Of a stretch of DNA of 53,612 bases, positions 42,648 through 53,611 are shown in pieces (within the stretch, counting starts at the first letter, position 1; each line of letters begins with the position of its first letter). A model generated the notes under the pieces. That model had not been told where the DNA came from. It searched no databases and worked only from the letters and a program-made list of their open reading frames with translations. This DNA is from Amoeboaphelidium occidentale (Eukaryota > Aphelidiomycota > Aphelidea): contig JALGPX010000065.1 in assembly GCA_023515795.1 (NCBI GenBank), positions 1-53,612 on the forward strand, read 5' to 3'. The position numbers were made by a program, and so were the translations under genes.

Positions 42648-44039
42648 ATGACTGCAGACGAACAAGTAATTGATGCCTCTCCAAAGGTCACCACAACAGA
42701 AACTGAAATTAAGAGCTCATCGCCTTCTACAAAGAATCTCTCATTTGCAGAACTACTCAAACTGAATATGCCAAAAGAGTCTCCTAAATTAAACGCGGGT
42801 GTTCCTATAATTTCTATTCCAGCCTCCGAATTACAGTCGCCAAAGAGCACCTCCGGCGATAAAAAGAAGATCAATAACAATATTGGTTCTGGCAAACTCC
42901 CTGGAAAAAGGCAGCATTCTCACGTGAATAGCCCTGGAAGACACGGAAAACCGCACGGGGGCAGTATAACAGAGAGATCTACACGGATGCACGACGCTAC
43001 TCTGACTCCACCGAGAGATAACACATCAGATCACGGCCTGTTCGTGATGAGCCAGCAAAGAGGATCCCAGGAATCGCACGGCGAAGAGCAAAATGATGTG
43101 AACATTGTTCCTACTCCTCCATCAGAATTAGCATCTCACGAAGATAATGACTGCGAGGGACAGAAGTCATTTTCGCCTGCTGTTAATGTCTGGCAGATGC
43201 GTATGAGTAGCTCCAGTGGTAGCGTCAAGAATGGCAGTGGTACGTATTTCTTTCATACTTACTCTAATTTTTAGCATCGGCACCAGCTAGCTGTGTTAAT
43301 TCTCCAGAAAGCAGGACAAAGGAAATGAGCAATGTTGAAGAAATCACGGAAGCAGTTGGCACAAGATTTTCTGTTTCCGAGAGTACTTCTGTTCAAAGTG
43401 GTACAAACTATGAAGAACAAGGAAATTACTATGGTTCGCGTTCGTCTAGATCTTACTATTCTCCTTCACCAAGAGGTCGTGGTCGTGGCTTTGGAGGAGG
43501 CCGAGGAAGACGCGGCTATTACTCCGGAAGACAATCTGGGTCACCGTCAATGTATTATCCAATGGTTGCAGTCGACACGGAGACGCTTCGTTTTTATTTG
43601 CTTGGACAAATTGAGTACTATTTTAGCGTGGAAAATTTATGCAAGGACATTTACTTTCGCTCAAAGGTAAATCTGTATGTAAAACTTGACGTAATATTTG
43701 AAGATGGATGCAAACGGTTGGGTTGATCTGAGTGTTATTGCTGGGTTTAACCGTGTTAAAGCTCTGACGGCTGATATGAATTTGATTGTTGAGGTAAGGA
43801 GCATTAATTGTCTGATAAAGGTTTAATGATGCCAAATAATTGGGAATCTCGCTGAGAATAATGAAGAGATCTTTAATAATTATCTGAAAACCTGTTCAAA
43901 TAAGAGCAAATACTAATTGTTTTAGACTGTTAAACAATCATTAATTTTGGATGTTGAAGGTAACAGGGTTAGAAAGAAGGAAGATTGGGAAACTTGGATT
44001 TTGCCTGCTCCTGCTGCACAACCTACAGCAGAGGCTTGA
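42648..44039 (+). CDS. La-motif RNA-binding protein (LARP1/Slf1-Sro9-like)
   Basis: Exons 42648-43239, 43275-43666, 43704-43793 and 43926-44039 (introns 35, 37 and 132 nt) encode 395 residues. About 275 residues are disordered with Ser-rich stretches and an RG box (RGRGRGFGGGRGRRG). The La motif (about 290-380) runs from LRFYLLGQIEYYFSVENLCKDIYFRSK over the junction into MDANGWVDLSVIAGFNRVKAL. No RRM or DM15 repeats follow, as in yeast Slf1/Sro9. It likely binds mRNA and affects translation. The third intron is the longest in the window. Confidence 0.9.
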
Positions 44040-44195
44040 AAATTCCAATTTAAAAAAACACTATAAACTAGAGAGGAAAACGGATACTATTCATAAGACT
44101 ATACAAAAATCAATAAAGCACGTAAGAACAAGTTATTTAATTCACAGAATTTTTGACATGTCTCGCAGCTTCGATTAAAAGATTACCATATGAGC

Positions 44196-44905
44196 TCACC
44201 TCTTCCTGCGTAAAGCAAAGGCGAGCATGGTTGGAAGATCATTTAAATCAGGTAGGAGATGCTCCTCCAAAGATTCTTTGCCAGCTACCATAAGGTCGAT
44301 GCATCTGTCAATTGAATTTTCTGAATTCACTCTCTTTGAAGGTTGCATTGCGCTTTGATCAGCCATACTAAATGAATTGAATGCACCTGCCTGGGCAGTG
44401 GGCGTGTCTTGCTTACGCTTTCTTTTCTTTCTCTTTGCTTGAATGAGCCTCATCTCTTCAAGACGCATGTCCTTTCGGAACGTTTCATGTGTGACTTTGT
44501 ATATTCTCTCAGGTAGAACCATATTATCATTAAGATTCTCATCCTGACATGCGGTCCCGTGGTCATCGATATGCCCTCCTTGTATTTCAGATACAGTAGA
44601 AGTTCTTGTGCACAGCTTTCTGCTGAAACCATACGTGCTCAGACATCTCAGGAAGCCAGTCAATTTATGTCCAAACGTATTCTGTAAGAAAGCTTCGGTT
44701 ATTGGGTCTTCTCTGAACTCAAATACAAAGCCAGGCTCGGTAGACCAGTACATGCTGCCATGATTCTTTGGATCATTCAATGCTCTGAGACGTCAGGGTG
44801 CTTCTAAAAAATTTACATGTATAGCTTTTTTATGAATGAGCCTTCATCTGTAGAAGCTGTTGGCGTAGCAGCAGAGCTCAGGCCATCGGTTGTAAATGCG
44901 TCCAT
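44196..44905 (-). CDS. Divergent HSF-type DNA-binding protein
   Basis: Exons 44817-44905 and 44196-44784 (32-nt intron) encode 225 residues. The winged-helix HSF fold is recognisable: SFIKKLYIALND, MYWSTEPGFVFEF, then the recognition region TGFLRCLSTYGFSRK, where canonical HSFs have SFVRQLNMYGFHK. The DNA-contacting Arg is kept but the Gln and Asn neighbours are Cys and Ser. No trimerisation coiled coil like that of true HSF is obvious. Instead a long basic helix (KRKKRKRKQD, about residue 145) acts as nuclear signal or extra DNA contact. It is divergent from the WD40 receptor kinase, with 99 bp between starts. Role unknown. Confidence 0.75.
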
Positions 44906-45004
44906 TTCGATTATGATGAAACGGAACAGTTGATGGCGTTGTTACAAACTCAAGATTGTTCTCAATTTTCATCTCCAAACGATCTAAACAGTTACAAGGA
45001 CATA

Positions 45005-48000
45005 ATGGCCGCTCTTTCACTCTCAGGATTACTGATCGCATTCCTCTTGCTTCCTATGGTTTCAATTGCTCTTGATCATGAAAAGAGCATCTTGACTTTG
45101 CGTAAGTATTCCTTTGATCATCGGATCTAACCTTTTCAGCATATATGAGCAATATATACTGTATTAAATCATACCAAGGCTCTCTTCTGTACACTTCAGG
45201 CAACGATATTGTTCAGAGAGATGATTTTACCGGTCTGGTACAACGAGTCTTCAGGGCACACACTGATGAAGTCTACTCCTTCTTGATCAAAGACGAACAA
45301 ACACTCATTTCAAGCGGCTGGGATGATATGTTGATCTTGTGGGATATGTTGTCTGGTTCCATCATCAGAAGAATTAAAGCTGATACTGTTATGTCGATTC
45401 GTTCGATAGATGTGTCGGCTGATCTGGTTTTCGTAGCTGGTGGAAATGGTCAAGTCAGAGGAATCAGTCTTTCAACCGGCAAACCTCTTTATGTGCAATG
45501 TAAACCACGCTCAGACCAAAACTCATTTCTTAGCCTTTACAGAGGTAGCCAATTGCGTAAAGTATTTTAAAGGGCAATTGTATGTTGGGGGTTCATTCGA
45601 CTCAGGAGTCGTGAAATTGGATGCGGCTACTGGCAGATTTGTTTTGACTTTTGAAGGTTGCTCTTTTTAATAATGTTTAAACTTTTAGGTCAAAATGATG
45701 TAGTGTACTCACTCGATGTGCTCCAAGTCTTGGTAACGGCCAGTGGTGACAGAACCTTGAGAATCTGGAATCAAACAACAGGCAATCCTCTTGGAACAAT
45801 TGGCGGCCTTCAAAGTCCACCGTACGCGGTTGCTATCGATTCAGAGAATATCTTCGCCGGACTATCTGATGGAGATTTAATCTCGTGGGCTCTTTCTACT
45901 CTTTCCCAAAGATGGGCCAAAGAACCCGCTCATAATGGAGGTATCATCTCAATGGAACTCAAAGATGGCAAATTGTTTACCGGATCGCTTGATAGCGAAA
46001 TGGCAATATGGGACTTAGGCTCTGGGGACCTTTTGGCCAACCAAAATGGTATTGATTTAATTTTTCGAAGCTTATTTTAGGAACGAATAAGAAATTGCGC
46101 TCGGTTGCTGTTTGGAAGCAACTGGTTTTGCAAGCAGGAGAACAAAATTCGATTGTAGTTTGGTCAATACTTGAAGATGAGGAGCCTGTAACTACTCTTA
46201 TACAACATACCGCTTTTGTGTATGCTTTATTAATTCATGTTGACACTCTTTTCTCCGGAAGCGGTGATAAGAGTATAAAGCACTGGAATTTGACGTCTTT
46301 TGAGTTTTTGAAGACATTCCTAGGTCACCAGTCGCTGATTTACACATTAGATGCAGCTTCCATGAATCTGTATTCTGGTGATAGCCTTGGTGTTATAAAA
46401 ACGTGGGACATTGAGACTGGTATCGAATCGAATTCTTTAATTGGGCATGATAAAATTGTTTCAGTTCTGAAAGTTTGGAACGGTGACATCTTTTCAGGAA
46501 GCTACGATGCGACTGTAAAGCGTTGGAATGCGAAAACATATGCGATGATTTATCTTAACCCATGTAAATTTCCGAACGGTTCTCACTTAATTTTATAGTT
46601 GAATATGAAGTTCTCAGCATTGTTATAAATATGGATAAAGTTTACGTTGCTTCGTTTGGTATCTTTGTATTTCCAATTCAAGAACCATCGCAAATATCCG
46701 AAAGCATAGACAAAACTCCAGTTTATTCAATTGTTTTGGCAGGAAGGGGGATCTTCTGTGGGAGAGAAGACGGCGTGATAAGCTTAATCTTTAAAGATAC
46801 ACTGAGCCCACTTTCGAGTTTCATTGGGCACACATCAGCTGTGATGTCTTTGGTCTTAGACGATTCAGGTTTACTGTATTCAGCTAGTTTTGATGGAACA
46901 GTAAAGAAGTGGGATATGGCTAGCAGAAGAGTCGCATTTTCTTTTGAAGATCGAAGTCTTGCAGTTTTATGTTTGGGTGTTTGGCGCGGTGAACTACTTG
47001 TCGGGCTTAGAGGTGGTGACATCGTGACATACAGTGTACAAACCGCAACATTCCTTTGGAAAGAAAAGCTGCATGACGGTTCAGTGACTGCCATTGCATT
47101 GAAAGATGATCTTTTACTCACATCCGGATCAGATGGTATTCTTTCACAAAAAGATTTATTAAGTAACGATCGCACTATACTTCATGACTACAGCTCGTTA
47201 CCAATAAGATCATTCTCTCTCGGTAATCATAGCATAGTATTATTGCAGGGAGATACTTATATTGTACAAATTTCAACAGAAAGGTCTTTCTCAAGTACAA
47301 TTATAGAAATTGCTGTTCCTGCTAAATCTCTATTTGCAAGTAATGATACGATTTTTGTTGGCTCGATTAGTGGTATTGTAATGGCTCTAAGTATCGATTC
47401 TGGTGATATGTTGTTTGAGCTTCGAGAACATACAGCACCAGTAAATTCCTTCGTCCTTTTCAACGGCATCTTGTTTACCGCTTCGGAAGATAAAACTATA
47501 GTGATGTGGTCATTGGAATCAAAAAGAGCTGTTAACACACTGGAAAGAACCTCCATGTTGTCACTTGGCCATGCTGGTCCCGTGAAAGATATAGCAATTT
47601 GTAATGGCGTTTTATTTTCTGTGAGCTCCGATATAACAACGAGGAGGTGGAATGCAGTCAGAGGCACGCATGAGGCTGTTTATTATGGCCATTCTAAAAC
47701 AATTACAACTGTTAAATGTTTCAACGGATCTGTATTTACTGGAAGCGAAGATTTTTCGGTATTAATGTACCGTCCTTCCCTTCCTGATTTATCACAACCA
47801 ACTAAGATATCTACAACTACATCTTTGCGATCAAGAGGTCTAGGTGTAAAGATCATTATGCGATCATCTTTAGGAGAAGAACAATCGTCTTTACAAGCTT
47901 ACATCGTCGCAATAGGTTTGGCGATTTCTTTCATCCTGGTGGCTATAGCTGCAATCTTTACTTTAAATTTCTCAAAACTCATGCGGAGTGCAGGAAATGA

Positions 48001-48769
48001 CGAGGGAACCAATATGACCGTGGGACCTTCCTTTATGTTAACTGGACTGGAAACTCTGATAAACACATCTAAAGGTTTATCAATGCATGCAGCATTAGAA
48101 TTAAAACCAGATGCATTTATTACATTGCGCATGTTTGCTGCAGGAGGAGGAGGTTCTTTGTATTTCGTTGAAGCGCAAGATCCAACGTTGGTAGAGCAGC
48201 ATGGGAAAATTCTGGTGCAAAAGATAATTTTTAACAAAGGCCGTACAACTGTTGAAATGTTTCATCAAGAAGTTGCTATTATGGTGATGCTTGGAGATTA
48301 CCCGCATTTCTGCAAGATTGTTGGATACACTGCTGAACCATTGTCCATCATTATGAAATATTATTCTAAAGGCTCTCTGAACATATGGATGCTTTCAAAC
48401 AAATTGTCTAAAGTCAAGATGGTTAAAATTTTAAAGGAAGTTTCCAAAGCTTTACAAGTTATGCATGAACATCACTTGGCGCATTGCGATATTAAGACAC
48501 AGAACGTTTTAGTCGAAATGGAAAACAATTTACCCTCTTGCTTCTTGAGTGATTTTGGAATAACTCAAGTCATGTCAGAAGAGGCACTAGCAACGAAGGC
48601 TTTCAATGTTATCAATGCGCGTGGATTATCATCGCCTTATGCATCCCCTGAATCTTTCATCAATGCGCGAAAAAGATCATATATTAATGTAGACTTCAAG
48701 ATGTATGATTTGTATTCTTTGGCATGTCTTATGTTCGAGGTGATCACTCGAGAAATAATCTGGAAATAA
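45005..48769 (+). CDS. WD40-ectodomain transmembrane receptor-like protein kinase
   Basis: Six exons (45005-45101, 45140-45499, 45534-45656, 45689-46048, 46081-46563, 46599-48769; introns 38, 34, 32, 32 and 35 nt), all joined in phase 1, encode 1197 residues. MAALSLSGLLIAFLLLPMVS is a signal peptide. About 870 residues of WD40-like repeats follow, roughly 18 units such as SGSGDKSIKHWNL and SASFDGTVKKWDM, enough for two or three propellers. A transmembrane helix lies at about 907-932 (IVAIGLAISFILVAIAAIF). The kinase domain has a Gly-rich loop (AAGGGGSLYFVEA), K1016 in VQKII, HCDIKTQNV (D1105) and DFG (D1126), plus SPE. The protein stops after helix F (EVITREIIWK), lacking the last C-lobe helices. 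Activity is therefore uncertain. Function unknown; topology implies an extracellular sensor. Confidence 0.85.
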
Positions 48770-48827
48770 GTTAAAGAACTCTTTATCGGATGATTTCTTT
48801 AAAGTGATTTGTATCAAAGCTGTCGCA

Positions 48828-49781
48828 ATGACAAATTACAGCGCTGAAGATGAGAAGGTAATATAACTCTTAAACCATTCGAACAAATCTAAACATAATA
48901 AATCTTAGATTGTTCTAGAACCGTTCACTTACTTGTGCCAAATAAAGGGAAAGGAAGTTCGAACTCTGTTAATCAAGGCGTTTGATCAGTGGCTGAAAGT
49001 CCCTGCACGCGAGCTAAACGTTATAACGGAAGTTGTTGGTATGCTACACAACGCTTCTCTACTAGTGGATGATGTTGAAGACAATTCCCTATTGCGCAGA
49101 GGCATTCCGGTTGCGCACAAGATTTTTGGTGTTCCGCAGACAATTAACTGTGCCAACTACGTATACTTTCTGGCGCTAGAAAAGATAACTAAACTAAATA
49201 ATATTTGTCTACTGAAAGCATTTACAGAAGAACTCTTGAATCTTCACATTGGACAAGGAATGGATATCTCATGGCGTGACTCGAGCACATGTCCATCTGA
49301 AACAGAATACTTAAAAATGATTGAAAATAAGACTGGAGGCTTACTAAGACTCGCAGTGAAGTTAATGCAATGCTGTTCAACATCCACGGAAATGAGGGAC
49401 AAGGATCTGATGAAGCTCGTGAATTGTTTGGGCAGATTCTATCAGATTAGAGATGATTATCTTAATGTACAATCCACCGATTACATGAAGAACAAGAGTT
49501 ACTGCGAGGATTTAACAGAAGGAAAGTTCTCTTTTCCGATTATTCACTGTATTAATAATAGCCCGGAGTACGGAAAGCAGTTACTAAACATTTTAAGACG
49601 CCGTCCAACTGACGATGAAGTCAAACGATTTGCTGTGAGTCTGATGGAGAAGTCAGGCTCATTTGTATACACTTTAAGCGCCCTGGAACAAGCCAAAAAG
49701 GAGCTCGTTTCAGAGTTTGAAGAAATAGGTCCCAATGAAGAATTAAACGCCATCCTTAAATCTTTGTTCTTGCTGAAATAG
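48828..49781 (+). CDS. BTS1: Geranylgeranyl diphosphate synthase (Bts1-type)
   Basis: Exon 1 (48828-48857, MTNYSAEDEK) and exon 2 (48909-49781), separated by a 51-nt intron, encode 300 residues. The first Asp-rich motif is DDVEDNSLLRRG and the second is DDYLN, the pattern of short-form eukaryotic GGPP synthases. GRFYQIRDDYLNVQ, YCEDLTEGKFSFPIIH and the absence of a presequence agree with cytosolic GGPPS. It makes C20 prenyl donor for Rab and Rho proteins. The start is only 58 bp after the kinase stop on the same strand. Confidence 0.93.
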
Positions 49782-49832
49782 ACTCTTTCACTTTAAGCAT
49801 TAAAGCGTAGGTTACGTTGTTTTTCCTAAATC

Positions 49833-50115
49833 ATGACGCATGAGGCTGATCTCGTTAGAATCCAAGAAGCTTACACGACAGCTTTTGCTAAAGGCAAATA
49901 AATCCACTACGTCTAACTGACCTCTTGTAGAATTCGCCATTCTTTCGTCTTATCCGTCGGAGCCACTGAAGCCATTATCACTGGAAGAAGCACATCTCTT
50001 AAAGACTTCGCTTCATGCTCGAACTCAAAGCGTTGTTGGCGCTGTCGAGAGGTTACTTATGCTTACAAAGGATTTGAAAACTGCAGTTCTACTCAATTCA
50101 CAGCGTCGAGGATAA
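49833..50115 (+). CDS. Small helical protein, possible Mediator subunit MED22
   Basis: Two exons (49833-49893 and 49931-50115) joined by a 37-nt intron with a GC donor (GCAAAT) and CTAAC branch encode 81 residues. Without splicing the frame stops at once. The C-terminal helix RTQSVVGAVERLLMLTKDLKTAVLLN resembles the MED22/Srb6 segment that ends in SLMKLVSDLKQFLIL-like sequence. MED22 is usually 110-140 residues, so this would be short. Treat the name as tentative. Its stop is 15 bp from the convergent HSF stop. Confidence 0.45.
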
Positions 50116-50130
50116 GAATAAATTTATTTT

Positions 50131-51517
50131 TTACTTTGTCTTCTTCTTCTTGACCTTGTGTTCTTCGGGGCTGGTTATCGTTGGTTCAATCGCGATGGGA
50201 TTAATAGAAGGTTCCACGTTATCTGCAAATATATCATCCCATAGTTGATCTTCTTCTTCTGGATTGTGATACTCGTTGTAAATAGCGTTCCCGTGAACTA
50301 AATCACTTAATTGATCAATATTCATATTAAGCAGTTGCATCTCTTTATCAAGTTCCGAAGGGGTCTTAATATTCTTGGTAGGCGCAACAGTAGTTAAAGG
50401 AAGGTTATTCCTGGTGAGAGCTGTCGATGCTGAAAGTACAGAAGGGTCAGCTGGAATTATTCCTTCGACGGGACTTTTCGATTCTGTTAATAAAGCATCT
50501 GTAATCTCTTCGATATTTCCTGTACCAACTGTTGGCGTATAATCAATCATTCTTCGTTTGAAAGGAGTTATTTTGTTTCCTGCGCTATTAACAAAGTATG
50601 GTGCAATCATCTTGAACAAGTACTGAATCTGTTGTTCCTGTTCTTGGAATCTACAAAAGTAAATCAAGTTTAAAACTCAAAAGAGAAACTTACTTTTGAC
50701 GCTGATGATCTAATTCCATATACAAAACTTCGTTTCTGTGCTTCATTTGTTCCACATCGAACTGAATCTGTGTCTGTCTGTTCTTAATTTGGTTCAGCTC
50801 AAACAGAATTCTATCGACTACGGTTCTTTCCAACGTCACAGTGTTTGGATTTGGTACTGCTGTGATGCCTGACGGAAGTAAACTCGTTGTTGCCAGGGAA
50901 TTTCCAAATGAGCCAGAAAGAACATCAGCACTGTCGTTCCCAGCCACGCCCTCAAAAAAGTCATCATAAGCCGGAGTAGCAGCTGGTAATTCAGTCGTAG
51001 CGTTCTCCGTCGTACTAATCTTTTCTGCGGTAGCCGCGTTATTCCTCTTTCTCCTCTTCACCAAAGGAAGTAAATCCACTCGATCTTTAATGAAATTAGG
51101 GTTGGTGAACTCCCATTCTTCCACATTGTCGCTTCCCTTTCCTCCAGTCTTATTTATCACCACTAATGGCACCTTATGGAATCCGTACATGTTTAGCTGG
51201 CGCACAAACGAAGAGAAGTTGTTATGCTTGAAGAATAACGGCAGCAGCTCAGCAGAGAACTTTTCCGTATTGCTGATTTTGAATGATCTTCCATCCTCGG
51301 ACCAATATATCAAAGGCGATGACGAATTGACCATGCTACAGGTAAAAGTTGTTATTAGTCTGATGCACGCAAACAGTGCTACAACTTACTTGTATAGTTT
51401 CGTTAAGAAAGACGATAAATTCGGCTGTGGCTTGAGCGTTATTTCTATTTGAGGTCCTTCGCTGGAATCTCCCATTTGGGTGCCCTGTGCTGAATTTGTA
51501 TTCAACGAGGTCATCAT
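50131..51517 (-). CDS. HSF1: Heat shock transcription factor (HSF1-like)
   Basis: Exons 51390-51517, 50694-51335 and 50131-50650 (introns 54 and 43 nt) encode 429 residues. The DNA-binding domain (about 32-140) has SSFLTKLYNMVNSSSPLIYWSEDG and SSFVRQLNMYGFHK, the canonical recognition helix. NPNFIKDRVDLLPLVKRRKR ends the domain. The HR-A/B trimerisation coiled coil is at about 210-275. A variable C-terminal half is likely the transactivation region. ATG at 51517 is chosen because no earlier in-frame ATG exists in the open stretch, which starts TTG; an upstream exon is possible. The Hsp20 heat-shock element in this window is a plausible target. Confidence 0.9.
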
Positions 51518-51643
51518 TGAATAGTCAAAAGATGAAAACGCTGTTCTGATCGCTGTTTCCGAATCACTGGCCAATTGTCTCGACCTGCGATGCGCGCCGT
51601 GTGTTTTATCACAAAATTTCCGATAGATTTAGTCTTTATTGTT

Positions 51644-52234
51644 CTAATGTAAAGGATCATGAGGATCGTGTATCAGTTTGTCTAGTTCAATGTAACAAGT
51701 CAAGTCCCCAGTTCCCGTGGTAAAATGCTCATAAACCTGACCATTCAACACTTCTCCTTGAGACTCTAACCTCAGAGCAGACAGAAAGAAGCTCTTATCA
51801 TTAGGAAATACTGTGCCTTGGTATTCATCTTCTGAAGCATATCCACTACTTGTACTATTATGACTGATATCGCTTGCTGGACTCAGTATAGGACTTGATG
51901 ATCGCGCAAAGTAATCAATATTTCTCTTTGAAGTTTTAGCTTGTATCCGTCCAAGTGTTTCACCTGATTCTGGTTCCATAAGATTGATGTATAAATTGTA
52001 TGCTTTTGGTTCTAATAATTTCTTGACCTTTATGAAAGGCATGAATGAGTCGACTGTCATTGACATTGTTACTGATTTTGTAGCTGCTCCATACGTTGTA
52101 GTTCGATGTGATGTATTCTGTGTATCAAATGCGATCGTTACATTTAATGTAGTCTGGAGGTGTGTTTCCAATGGAACTTTAGTAAGATCTTTAACTCCGA
52201 ATGAACGCTTAAGTTTGAAAGTGCTTTCCGTCAT
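51644..52234 (-). CDS. Hypothetical protein
   Basis: 196 residues, single exon from ATG. The first 100 residues have regular beta-type sequence (LETHLQTTLNVTIAFD, KSVTMSMTVDSF) and may be globular. A Ser-rich linker (SSSPILSPASDISHNSTSSG) follows, then LTCYIELDKLIHDPHDPLH. No motif or family recognised. No signal peptide or membrane segment. Confidence 0.6.
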   Translation of the reverse strand: MTESTFKLKRSFGVKDLTKVPLETHLQTTLNVTIAFDTQNTSHRTTTYGAATKSVTMSMTVDSFMPFIKVKKLLEPKAYNLYINLMEPESGETLGRIQAKTSKRNIDYFARSSSPILSPASDISHNSTSSGYASEDEYQGTVFPNDKSFFLSALRLESQGEVLNGQVYEHFTTGTGDLTCYIELDKLIHDPHDPLH

Positions 52235-52419
52235 ACTTTTGGTTTAAGAAAATAAAAAGAATTGTCCCTTGACGTCTAGCTTTTCTGTATCAAACGATAA
52301 ATAGCAACAGGATTACGAATCACCTTTGAGCTGTTGATTGATCGCCAAGTCGAAGCGACAAAGTTCACACGCGGTCGCAAAGCAGAGTCCTATTGAAACT
52401 TGTAGAAACTGAATGCTAT

Positions 52420-53611
52420 TTATTCATTTACTCTTTTCTTGCGTTTGTATGCATTCGTCTTTCTTTTTGGACGCTCAGATTTTGTTCTCTTTCCAGTAGC
52501 ACGACTCTTGCTTGCTCGATGCTTTCTGTTTTTCTCTGAACCTGTTTCAACAGAATTCTTATCGCTATGAACATTCTTGACTTCATTTAAAACACTTCTT
52601 GTAATAGTAGACTCATTTTTGGTGGTATCATCTTGTTCTTGTAAGAAAGTTTCCTCTGTTTCAGTACCATTCTGCTTCTTGTTCTGGTTCTCTTCTTTGA
52701 AAGAATATATCGTTTTCAATACAGCACTGATACCTGAATCATCCAAGCCTGGTTCATCTTCAATTGTAGCAGGCGGAATCCTTGTCGCGTAGGAATTCTC
52801 TTCATCTTCAGTCCTTCCTAGAACGCGATCCAACTCTGGTTCAACTTGTTCCCATGTCATTAAAGGCTCATCGAATAGTTCATAATAGTCAGCGTGTATT
52901 GACCATTGTCTCAACAGATTTTCATTCAGCAACTGCGTCTTTTCCAGTTTCAGTGGAGGCTGGGTATTGTTTAAACTTGTAGTTTCTGTATCAAGTGTAT
53001 TGGAAATATTTGTAATTTTATCGGGATACATTGAAAAAGTTATATTTCTTTCCAGAACAGATCTGATAACTTGATCATGACGTAAAGCGTCCTGCATTTT
53101 AGAATTGTAGTTTTTTGTCTTTGCTTTCACGATACAACGAAGAAGAAGAAGAAGAAACCAAAGTTTGAAATTCTTGGCGTGATTGAATGCAAACGCGCGA
53201 TTTTGGAGAATTTTTCTAAGTGATTCTTGATCTTTATCTAGCAATCTATTCTGTATTTCTTCGTTCTCTTTTTAGGTCCACTGAAGAACCTTCTAGTAAA
53301 GATATTTGATTAAGTAGTCTTGCTCTTTGTTCCTTCAATCCAGCAACTTCTGAAACCAACTGTGAATGTTCTACAGATGATTGAGTCTTTAGTGTTTGTA
53401 GAATATTGCGTTCTCTTTCAATATCTGACTCTAAATTAGTTTTAACTGCCATAAGTTGCTGAACACTTGTATCAAGTCTTTCATATTGTACAGTGATTTC
53501 ATGTAATTCGCTGCGTTTCGAATCTACATCACAAAGCAACTTTGACAAACATCTCTTTTGTTCAGACAATAGATCGCATAGAGATAAATTTTCTGAGTTA
53601 TCAACGACATC
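52420..53611 (-). CDS. Coiled-coil protein with basic tail, 5' end beyond window
   Basis: The minus-strand frame is open from the window edge. The first part (53290-53611) is coiled coil (LSEQKRCLSKLLCDVD, ESDIERERNILQTLK). The second part (52420-53237) runs RKILQNRAFAFNHAKN through acidic disordered sequence to a C-terminal nuclear-localisation-like tail (KRKTNAYKRKKR). The frames do not join directly. A 52-nt intron (53238-53289) with a weak GTTCTT donor joins them in phase 1, or one A is extra in an A5 run at about 53269-53273. No family recognised; nuclear role is inferred from the tail. Confidence 0.6.

Noticed and set aside
44804-44816. A 13-nt intron (GTAAATTTTTTAG) in the HSF-like gene
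   Set aside because: Too short to splice and out of frame. Using the later CTCAG acceptor gives 32 nt and restores the domain.
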